Origin: Culex pipiens pallens | Lineage: Eukaryota; Arthropoda; Insecta; Diptera; Culicidae | Assembly: GCF_016801865.2 (NCBI RefSeq) | Contig: NC_068938.1 | Location: forward strand, 93,830,221 to 93,894,220 | Reading direction: 5' to 3' | Length of the DNA: 64,000 nt | Part shown: positions 13,201 to 25,200 of the stretch, piece after piece | Numbering within the stretch: position 1 is the stretch's first letter | Layout of the letters: each line of letters begins with the position of its first letter | Translations under genes and position numbers: made by a program | The notes under the pieces: generated by a model | The model's database searches: none | Told to the model about the DNA's origin: nothing | What the model saw: only the letters and a program-made list of their open reading frames with translations

Positions 13201-16200
13201 TTTTATAATCGCTATGTCTCACGCAAAACCTATTTTATGACGCTCTTTTAAATGTTAGCGACAAATTATCAATAACTATGAATAGTACTTTCCAAATAAT
13301 ATTGGATAATCTTACTCCGATTTTATCACCGCACATCAAAGATACATAATCTCGGAACTTCCATTCGGTTGCTCTTCTGATTCACGAAATTCCACCCACT
13401 TTTGACACAATTTTTCATCACGTGGAAAACAAAAAAAGGCCTCTTTTGGCCGCCATCGTTTAGTCTACGAAGAAAAAAGTGCGAAGCACTTAATTTTTCA
13501 TCGAAAACATCAACATCAACAGATCCAAAATGTTTTATAATAATTCACTTCAGCAGCAAAAAATATGTCACGCTTGAGCTTGAACATAGCCTTCTACTTT
13601 GTTTATGTTTACAGCTGTAGTGCAGTTGTATTAGTGGGGAGCAGTGGGGAGCTTTCGAAAATCACGTTACGCATTCTGTCTTTTCAGCACCCAGTTTATA
13701 AGCAAACTCCTTATGTCAATATATCAAAATTTTTGTAATTGTCTGCTCTACAACTTTGTAGAACATTGTAATACTCTAAAAAATAACCCGGCAAAGTTAG
13801 AAAAAACACGAAATTTTAAAATGAAAAATTTTGTTCTAAATGAAAAAATGACCCTTCTGGGTCAATGTAGATTCTAAAAGTACATTAAATTTCCCATAAA
13901 ATTACATGTTCCAAAATTTTTTACAGTCAAGTAACGGAAAATGGGAGAACTTTTAAAACTTTTTTAGTGTTTTTTTCGATGAAAAATACGTTTTTTCGGA
14001 ATTCTGAGTAAGCCATCAAATCGGGCGTCTAATTTTACATAAAAGTCCCTTTGACACCAAATTTCTATCTCATCACCGTTTCAGGCTGCAAATTATTGAA
14101 AAACACCTCTTTTTTCGCATGTTCAAAAATGGAAGGGGTCGTACCGCCCCTCCGTCACGAGATATCAAAAAACAGACCTCGGATTCGTGATCAGGGACAA
14201 AAGTTACCCCTTAGGACAAAGTTTCACGCAAATCGAAGAGGGGTCGGGGCAACTTTTCCCGATTTCGTGTGAGTTGGTAGAGAATTACCCATGGATATTT
14301 TGTTACGAGGGGGGATAGGGATCCAAAATTACATTTATTTGCGTTACGTTATAAAACAACGCTCATCCCTTTTAAAGCATACTTGTGTCACGTGAGTTTA
14401 TCATTTAAAATTTGGTACACTCGGGGATTACCATTCTAGATTGTTGCTGAAATCATTTTAAAAATGCAAAAAACGTAAGCATGTTGCAAGTAGTACCTTC
14501 TTTAACTTTGCTGAATAGTTCTCCAGACACAGATTTACACATATTTTCAGAAATCTTTTGTAAGTACAACAGTGTTCAAATTTGTATGAAAAGTTGTACG
14601 AACCAAAAATGCAAATTGGCTTGTATGGACTTAAGTAATTTTGAATAATTTGATTTTGTTTGAACAATATTAAAGGGTTCTAAATAAAAAGTTGGCTAAG
14701 TCTGTTAAGTCAATTTGTTAAACTACAACCTCCGAGATTGTCTACCAAACCCCTTTTTTTATTGGGACATATGAAATTCCAAGTCAGTTCGCGACAAACT
14801 CTGTATCTGATGAGTCTGCAACTTCAACTATTGGACTAACATTCCTACCTTTGTTGAACTGCATCTCCTTGGGGGGCGCCGGTATTGACTTAATGCAGAG
14901 ATCATCAGGGGTTATACAGTGAGGATGATTAGCTCCCACTATTCATCTGTTGGTTCATTGTGTAACTTCAGCTGATCCGTCAATAACGGAGTAGCAGCTC
15001 ATTGGCAGTCAACCATGCTCATGCTCATATGAAATTCCAAGTCAGTTCGAACGAAATCTTTCTAGCTACAAAATTTGTGAAGAGAGATTATTAGTGTTTA
15101 ATCTATAAAACTAGAAAAAAAAACATTAATGTTATAAGAAATTCCGTTCATTTATAAATTTTGAAAACCTCCAGTTAAATCTCATAATGAACAATTGATA
15201 TCAAGATATAGCTAACGCAATCTTTTGTAAAATTACGCAAGTTTGAATGCACTAAGAAAACCGGAAACTAGTTTTAACTTTCCGACCATCAACTAGCTTG
15301 TGAGCCAAGACATTGTCTTTTACAGAAGGCATTCATGCAAAACCTTCGTTGCATAATAACGATTTTCCAGTAAAAAAAAAATAATTGCGCAAATTGTGAA
15401 TTTGGAAAACTTTAACTATAAATCTAGTCATCACCGATGATTTGGTTTCCATCTTATAAAAAAAAAATCACCCTCGAGCAGATCATTCAACCTCTCACTT
15501 GTGTGGAGCGAATGTAATGTGATGCACTTTTGTGGCCGTTGATTTCTCAATTAGCGAAACGGTGCTAATTTTTCTGCGCTGTGACCGACTTAATTTCTTG
15601 CCGGCGGACATTTGTCACCATCGCCCTCTCTCTCTGTCAGGGTATATACAGCCATCCCACATATTCGGAACACCCACAAATTCGGAACATTTTTGTGGTA
15701 ATTTGTCAATAGAATGCAAAATGCAACTTTTCTGCCGACCCTGCTATTTTTAGGACCTTTATTTGGACATTCTCTTGCTATTTCACTAGTAAAAGTAATA
15801 CTTTTTAGACAAAAACTGCATTTCAAGACTATTTTATCCAGAGCATCAAAACACTGCCTCCAAATTGCCTCTTCCATGATTGTGGGTTGTTATTGTGACT
15901 CCCACAATTGTGGAACACCTGAATTTAACTGATGTTTTCACAAAAAAAGTTATCAGACCAGTCATAAAACATTACTAAGCATGAGTTTTACTGGTTTCAG
16001 AGTGCAAAATCATTATTTTGTAAACAATATGTACTCCTGGAGAGAACCAAAGTTTGTTTACATCCGTAAGAAAAAAAGTGTTCCGAATTTGTGGATTTCA
16101 AGTTCAATGTTTTTCTTTGAAAACTTGATATAAAACGTAAAAATGTACAGCCGGTCTATACATCAATCGAAAGATCGCAAGAAAAGCTTTAACATGAAGG

Positions 16201-19200
16201 TAAACGCAAATCATTATGTTCAATTATCGATTTTATATGATTTGTTGAACATTGGCCGATCTGTAAACTGTTACGAATATGAAGGATGACTGTACATCCA
16301 GTTATGCGCTTTGCAACCCTCGAATGTTCACGATGCGTTGCGCAACGGGGTATAAATTGGTTCAACTTTCTAGCTGAGCCTTGTCGAATGGATTTTTTTT
16401 TGTCCAAATCTTAAACCAGTGATGCTGAACACTATTGAAAAAGTGACAAGTCTCGTTTCGCTGTGTCAATTTCATTTTGTTTGCGGAGCCTATTTGGAGC
16501 TTTTCAACAACGGGTTCAACGAACTGTACAAACGCATTATACAGCCTTGTTTTCTTCTGTTATGAAGTTCGGTCGATGTTTTCTTTCGGCTACCTTAATT
16601 AATATGACCCACTTGGCATAACTTGATCTCGTCGCAAACATACACTCAAAAAAGAATGTTTAATTGTACTCAACGTTGTAGAGAATTCACTTTTTAGCCC
16701 CGAAAGTACTGACAAGCTTTGTCCATTTTGCCGGTACACGATCACTTACAGTTAACAAGCTTCGATCGCCGGTAAAACATGTATAAACATCATGTTGCGG
16801 CTTATAAAGCTGTTGTTGGTAACGAACAAAAAAATCGGAAACTACTCAACCAGCCGAGCACCACAACCACTAATCAGCCATTTTGTGAAATAATCTTTTT
16901 CAGCCATTTCTCGTAAAGGCTTTTTTTAACAACCATCGAAATTATGGTTGAAACCGCCAACTACACGGAAAAAATCAGTTCTTGATAACGTGAACAAACC
17001 ATCACGAAATTGGGAATCATGAAAAAAAACAGTTTCGGCGTGTTTCACAATTTCGTGAACGTTTGTTGACATTTTTGCAAAATGATTCTTTTCCGTGTAC
17101 TCCCACCTGTCCCATCTTGGTTAGGTCAAGCTGGTCAGCAGCTTGCTGAGATTGAATCACGGGGTTGGGCACATGGTTGATCCGTAGCGCATTAGATTTA
17201 CTTCCGTAAATATTTCGTAAATATCGTAAATACAAGCGTAAATAATATTTATCTGCACGATATTCGGAACAAAATTTTGTTCAGTGTGGACAGTGACAGT
17301 TCAGAACTGTCACTTGTTTGTTTCCTTCATTTACAAACTGTCACCGCTCCAATCCAGCTTGAGGTATATTTTTTCACCTTCAGGATTTCCGGTGCCCTAC
17401 GAAGATTGGGTTGAGCAAGGAGGTTGAACTGGTGGAGCGGATTGATGGGGAGGTGGCCAAGGAGAATGATGTGCCGGTGAAGAGGGTTCGATTCGAGGCG
17501 AGAGGAGGGTTTAGGCCGCCGGCGGAGTCGATGTGCGCCGGGAGTCCGATTGTGGTGTCGAGCAGGTTGGAACGGTGGGGAGGAAGCGATTGCGGAGGAC
17601 TTTGTTCCGTTGATGATGCGGGAGCCTTCGTTCGATCAGTGGAATTATAACAAAGGGTTGCATTCCGTACTGCGTGGCTGAGCATTTGCGGCCTCACCAG
17701 CGGGAAGGGGTGAGCTTTCTGTACGAATGCGTTTTGGGAATGAAACGCGAAGACTCGGAACAGTTTGGAGCGATTTTGGCCGACGAGATGGGACTGGGGA
17801 AGACGTTGCAGACGTTGGCGTTGATCTACACCTTGAAGAATCAGGGACCTTACGGGCAGCCGATTGTGAAGCGGGTTCTGATCGTGACTCCGAGCAGTTT
17901 GGTGGACAACTGGGATCGAGAGATAACAAAGTGGTTGAAGCAGGAACGGATCTTTACGTTCATCGTGGGGCCGAATAGCAAGTTGAAAAAGTACGCGAAC
18001 CTGTTCGCAACCCAACGAGTTGTCGCATGGGGGGAGAAGGGAGAGGAGGGGCGGTCAATATCGTTTTTTTTTTCATCATATCTAACAATACAAAAAAAAG
18101 CTGATTTCACAAATAAAAAGAAATTAAACCACCGGCGACTTTTCCTTGGCCAGTGCGGACACGTCCCAGACGAGCTTGGCACCGTCTCCGATGAATATCT
18201 GCACCAGCTACTGGCCGGCCAGCTTCAGGTAGGTCGACTTCGGTGGATGAATTCTCAGGTTCTTGAACTTGTCCTTGTGCGTCGTCGGCAGCACGACGGC
18301 CTCAATTAATTTCTGGATTTGCCTGTCCAACCCGCCAATATCCGAATACTGCTCGGTCGGCCGGAATTGTCTCCAGGATGAGGTACGAGTCCTTGTTTAC
18401 GCCCACCAAATCGCCCGGCTTGAGTTTCTCTGGATCAACCAGGCCAAACAAGGGCAAAAAGTACGCCTGCCGTGTCAAAGTCTTGATTACGGTGCGCTTG
18501 CCCTTCCGCTTGGAGTCCAGCACCACCACCGCCCCGTCGTCCTCCGTCTCCTGAGGGTCCACGTCCAGCAGCTCGACCGACTTGTCCTCCTGGGTTACCA
18601 CCAGCTCGATTGCTGGTGCCTCACTGAGTCCGGAACATGCACTAAATTCACCATAAAACAATGGAAAATCCGGATTTACTACGACGAAGCTGCTCGCCCA
18701 TGAAATTGCCGGATGATAATAGAGCGCCAGCAAATCGCCCGGCCGGAAAATGTAATAGAGACAGATTGATTTTTTTTTGTTGTTTGTAAACAGTGCGCGC
18801 GTTTGCGATGACAGCTGTGAAAAACACTGAAATAAAATTCATAGAGGAATGGTGTATGCACGTAAATATGGATGCACATACGGATTAACTTATGAAATAA
18901 ATGCAATATATTTGGAGTGACCACCTCGTGGATTGAATAATAATAACGGCGGTTTGGTTGGTTGTGGTCGATTAACACGATGATTGAAAATACACCATAT
19001 TCTTGATTTACACAACGAAATGGGGGTGTTTAATTCGAGAATCGTTTAAAAAAAGAATGTCCATGACTTAAATTGAGAATTATGACTTAAATTAAGAATC
19101 TTTGGGATTTCGTAATTTGTCGGAGAGTTTTCATCATGTATCAATTGTATTTGGTTAAGTTATGTTATTAAAACATTTTAGCATGGTTTTGGAACACCTG

Positions 19201-22200
19201 GGATGTTCTAGTCCATCCGAAACTTCCGGGAATTCTGTGCAGCAGGCTAACCGAAGAAACAAGTTAAAACTTCAGAATTTTGACAACGGATCCTACCCAG
19301 ACTGCTTCAGTGAGTGCGGTAGGTTACAGTGCATTGTTGTAACGACTTATTGGGATGATCTGGGACATCCAAGGACTTCCTGGAGTTAAGATCTGTGGGT
19401 ATATCGCCGTAACAAGCAAGAGGTCGACGGATTTTGACCCCGGAACATATCCGCATAGCTTCAGTGAGTATGGTAGACTACTTTGCTGATGTGTAGGAAT
19501 GCCCTGGGTCATCCAAGGACTCCCTGGAGTTAAGATCTGTGGGTCTACCACCGTAACAAGCACGAGGTCGACGGATTTTGACCCCGGAATATACCCGCAT
19601 AGCTTCAGAGAGTATGGCAGACTACTTTGCTGATGCGTTGGGATATCCTGGGTCATCCAAGGACTCCCTGGAGTTAAGATCTGTGGGTCTACCACCGTAA
19701 CAAGCAGGAGGTCGACCGATTTTGACCCCGGAATATACCCGCATAGCTTCAGTGAGTATGGTAGACTACTTTGCTGATGTGTTGGGATGTCCTGGGTCAT
19801 CCAAGGAGTCCCTGGAGTTAAGATCTGAGGGTCTACCACCGTAACAAGCAAGAGGTCGACGGAGTTTGACCCCGGAATATACCCGCATAGCTTCAGTGAG
19901 TATGGCAGACTACTTTGCTGATGTGTTGGGATGTCCTGGGTCATCCAAGGACTCCCTGGAGTTAAGATCTGTGGGTCTACCACCGTAACAAGCAGGAGGT
20001 CGACGGAGTTTGACCCCGGAATATACCCGCATAGCTTCAGTGAGCATTGTAGACTACTTTACTGATGTTCTAGGATGTTCTAGGTCGTCCAAGGACTCCC
20101 TGATGTTAAGATCTGAGGGTCTACCGCCGTAACAAGCAAGAGGTTGACGGTTTTTGACCTCGGGACATATCCGCATGGCTTCAGTGAGTATGGTAGACTA
20201 CTTTGTTGATGTGTTAGGCTGACTTGGGTCATCCAATGACTCCCTGGAGTTAAGATCTGGTGGTCTATCATATATCCAGGGAGTCCTTGGATGACCCAGA
20301 ACATCTCAACACATCAGCAAATTAGTCTATCATACTCACTGAAGCTATGCGAGTGAGTCCCGGGGTCAAAACCCGTCGACCTCTGGCTCATTACGGCGGT
20401 AGACCCTCAGATCTTAACTCCAGGGAGTCCTTGGATGACTCAAGTCAGCCCGACACATCAGCAAAGTAGTCTACCATACTCACTGAAGCTAAACGGGTAT
20501 ATTCCGGGGTCAAACTCCGTCGACCTCTTGCTTGTTACGGTGTTAGACTCACAGATCTTAATTCCAGGGAGTCCTTGGATGACCCAGGACATCCCAACAC
20601 ATCAGCAAAGTAGTCTGCCATACTCTCTGAAGCTATGCGGGTATATTCCGGGGTCAAAATCGGTCGACCTCTTGCTTGTTACGGTGGTAGACCCACAGAT
20701 CTTAACATCAGGGAGTCCTTGGACGACCTAGAACATCCTAGAACATCAGTAAAGTAGTCTACAATGCTCACTGAAGCTATGCGGGTATATTCCGGGGTCA
20801 AACTCCGTCGACCTCCTGCTTGTTACGGTGGTAGACCCACAGATCTTAACTCAAGGGAGTCCTTGGATGACCCAGGATATCCCAACACATCAGCAAAGTA
20901 GTCTGCCATACTCACTGAAGCTATGCGGGTATATTCCGGGGTCAAACTCCGTCGACCTCCTGCTTGTTACGGTGGTAGACCCTCAGATTTTAACTCCAGG
21001 GACTCCTTGGATGACCCAGGACATCCCAACACATCAGCAAAGTAGTCTACCATACTCACTGAAGCTATGCGGATATGTTCCGGGGTCAAAATCCGTCGAC
21101 CTCTAGCTTGTTACGGTGGTAGACCCACAGATCTTAACATCAGGGAGTCCTTGGACGACCTAGAACATCCTAGAACATCAGTAAAGTAGTCTACAATGCT
21201 CACTGAAGCTATGCGGGTATATTCCGGGGTCAAACTCCGTCGACCTCCTGCTTGTTACGGTGGTAGACCCTCAGATCTTAACTCCAGGGACTCCTTGGAT
21301 GACCCAGGATATCCCAACACATCAGCAAAGTAGTCTGCCATACTCTCTGAAGCTATGCGGGTATATTCCGGGGTCAAAATCCGTCGACCTCCTGCTTGTT
21401 ACGGTGGTAGACCCACAGATCTTAACTCCAGGGAGTCCTTGGATGACCCAGGGCATTCCTACCCATTAGCAAAGTAGTCTACCATACTCACTGAAGCTAT
21501 GCGGATATGTTCCGGGGTCAAAATCCGTCGACCTCTTGCTTGTTACGGCGGTAGACCCACAGATCTTAACTCCAGGAAGTCCTTGGATGTCCCAGATCAT
21601 CCCAATAAGTCGTTACAACAATGCACTGTAACCTACCGCACTCACTGAACCAGTCTGGGTAGGATCCGTTGTCAAAATTTTGAAGTTTCAACTTGTTTCT
21701 TCGGTTAGCCTGCTGCACAGAATTCCCGGAAGTTTCGGATGGACTAGAACATCCCAGGTGTTCCAAAACCATGCTAAAATGTTTTAATAACATAACTAAA
21801 CCAAATACAATTGATACATGATGAAAACTCTCCGACAAATTACGAAATCCCAAAGATTCTTAATTTAAGTCATATTCTCAATTTAAGTCATGGACATTCT
21901 CATTTTAAGTCATGACTTAAAAAAAGTTGCGTAAATCGAGAATCGTTTAAAAAAAGGTGACTTAAAAAAAGAATATGGTGTATTTTATTTGGCAGAAGAC
22001 GATGGGGTTGGTTTTGCCGAAGTGAATGAAATTTATGGAAATTTTGAGGAATCCACTGAGTCACTTGTTAAGGAGGGTCATGTTTTACGGTTTGCATAAA
22101 TTTAAACACTATGTTCTACAAGGAAATCATCTCATTTTCAGAATAAAATGGGGAGTGTAACATTATTCCGGTGAACATGACAACAAGAAAATTAAGTATG

Positions 22201-25200
22201 ACATCACTCCTAGGTGAAAGTTGCGAAACATTGTGGGAAGTTAACCGCAGGGCAACTTTAGGTGAGCTGTCAAATAAGTTTTGTTCAAAACTGCTCAGAC
22301 GGTACTAAGCGACGGACGCGATTATTAAACATCTTAGTGGTTTGACATTTTTCCGTATTGGGTAGCAATTGAACTACTCAAATATATAAAAAAGTACCTA
22401 GTGGCTTCATCAAAATAATTATATTCTATGGCAACAAATCAGACTGAGTTTCCATTTCACCAAGCTAGTCAAGCAAAACGTTTTCCTCGTCATGATGGAT
22501 TAAATGCCACGTGGAATGTCCCATTAATTAAACTTCCGACGGTTGACGAGTGCCATCGGATTGACCTCGGTGCTTCGTGACAGCACCAGAAGAAGGGTTG
22601 ACAAACCCTGCGGAAAAGAAACATCCAATTTGTCACCACACGGCCATGACATTTATGCCTTACCATAATCGCCGAGATTACAGATGAGCGCTCATTTTTC
22701 ATTCGTATCTTCTTTTACATCAAATTATAGATTTCTAGATTAAATTTTCAAAACAACCTATCCCTCATGGGTTTCCTATGCAGATAGGGCCTTTTGAAAA
22801 TTTAATCGAGATTTGAAGAATTTCAAAACTCCTCACTGTAATGTTTCACACATTTCATTCACAAAAAAAAAATCATTAATCGCCTCACCCTAGAAGCAAA
22901 ACGTTACAAGTGATTTTTATGACACGCCGAAGCGAAAAGTGTGCCATAGAAGATTTATCTGCCATCTGGGTGCAAAATCTCCCTCGAATCGCTCTCATCG
23001 AACTGAACGTGCGTGGAATTTTGACCGTTGATTTCTTCAACAATGGGTAATCAAGCTGCAATTCTCCAGAACGTCTTTATTGGCAGAGTTACGCTGGGAA
23101 TGTTCAATTAGCATTTTAACATAAGACGAATAGTACTGATTGTAAAAGTATGTGATGGTCAGAATTAATTTCAATAACTATTTTTAAGTCTTTGGGGTGT
23201 CAAACACGCACGTGTTAATAGATTTGCAAGTCGAAACATTTTTTTTCTTTTCAAATTGCTGAGATATTGCTTATGGAGCATTTTTACTTTCGAATTTCCG
23301 CTAGACACAATGCATTGCATTGGGAATCAGGCTTTCTAGGCCCAGTGCAAAAAGTATAATTTAACTCAAAAATTACGAACTTCTCGTCACAGTGTCCTGA
23401 TGCAATTCTGTCACAGCCCTGCGAAACATGTTGGCTGTTATATCGGGCGGTCAGCCAAAATAACCAGGTAACAGTCGCCCCATAAAAAAAAACTTTTGCT
23501 AGAAAGAGATGGCAAAATCTGATGCAAACAAACCCCCAGTTGCCATGTAAACACAATTTGAATGTTTTGGTAAATTTCAGACTAGAAAGCCTTACATATC
23601 AAATTTTGCTTATAACCGCCCGATATGTCAGCCAACATACTTCGCAGGGCTGTGACAGCACGAACTCGATCATTGTTTGCATCACGAAACTGTAACAAGA
23701 AGCTCGTCATTTTTGGGTTAAATTATATTTTTTTTTTCACTGGGCCTGCACTCAAAGTCAAAAGCACACTCAAAATCAGAAGTATCCCTCAAAAAGGTAC
23801 TTTCAATCCTCAAAAAGGATACTTTCTATCCTTTTCATAAGTTCACCCGGCGTCACCCTTTTAAAAGGGTATGTCAAAATCAGTACATTTTCGATACCCT
23901 TTTAAAGGGTGACGACGGGTGAACTTGAAAAAAGGGTACTTTTTACTTTGAGTGTATCCTTTTTCAAAGTTCACCCGTCTTCACTCTTCAAAATGTTATC
24001 GAAAATGTACTGATTTTGACATACCCTTTTGAATAGGTTGACGCAGGGTGAACTTGAAAAAAGGATAAAAATTATTCATTTTTGAAGAAATAATGAAAGA
24101 AAGTAAAAAGCATTATTACATATGAAAATTAAATGCTTGATGATTCAACTACTCATTTTAAATTTATAGTTTAAGCCTTACCCGACAAACTTCGTTCTGT
24201 CTTTTTTTCGTTTTTTGACGTTTTTTTACTTTTTTGCTTATTCAGTCTCCTGTGATCAAAATTTGCTTTTACCTAACTTTTCCCATACAATCTGCAGATT
24301 TTCCGGAATCGGTACCAGAGTGGCCCAAGTTGTAACTTTTTGGCGTAAGAACCTTCCTTGGACTTATACGAATCCAACGCAACAAATCCGTTCGAACAAA
24401 ACCATCGAAATTTTATATATATATATAGATTTATTTATAGTTTTCTGATACTTCAATTTTTCGATTTCTATTTCAAATTTGAAATATTCATTATAAAAAG
24501 AATTCATACGATATATGACACGAACTTGATATTATCAAACAAAGGCTAAACAATGCGAAAAGATGGCATTTTTACGGTGCTTTCAGACCAATTCAGCAAT
24601 TAAACATGGCGCAACTTAACTGCATTTCATGAAAGACTGCAAACAAGCCAAGTGACGAACCTCGTTTGAATTTTGAATTTAGATCATGTGTTTTAACCCG
24701 GGCAGACAGTAATAACAAAATTCATGCCATTTCAATAACAAATACTGTTAAAATAACAGAAATTGTTATGGAATCTTCTTGAAAAATCAATTTTTGCATA
24801 AGGGTTAAATAACAGTTTATGTTATCATAACAAAATTTGTTATTGGTCTGATATTGGTTGAAAGCCAAAACAACTTTGGAATAACATTTTTTGTTATGGA
24901 AGAATACCTCAAACTGTTATTGGGATGATCGGATTAGTTGTTAAAACAACAAAAAATAATAACAAAGATTTGTTCGAAGAATAACTAAAAATGTTATTAG
25001 TCTGTTATTACAATAACAATCCAATAACAAAAAAATCATAACGGTGAATAACAAATCCTGTTATAAATAACATAAAATGTTATTGGCCATCAAAAAATGG
25101 TATTCCCACGTTATTTCCGTCTGCTCGGGTTGATAAATTGATGATGTGAGCCGCTTTGGAAAAAAATGTCCTGAGATTCTTTATCAGTGCTCAAATTATC

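Noticed and set aside
17411..18309. An expressed SNF2 helicase gene
   Set aside because: Only the first part of the ATPase lobe is present, with a frame change and an in-frame stop upstream and no downstream helicase motifs in reach.
18302..18733. A functional 143-codon proteasome-like protein
   Set aside because: The frame leaves the homologous sequence after LILETIPA, the Walker A segment is deleted and a stop follows; the N-terminal part before VELLDV is unrelated.
19324..21469. Repetitive ORFs of 69-219 codons on both strands
   Set aside because: They are read-through of the 144-bp tandem unit (48 codons per unit), mirrored in both arms of a palindrome. No start context or protein family.
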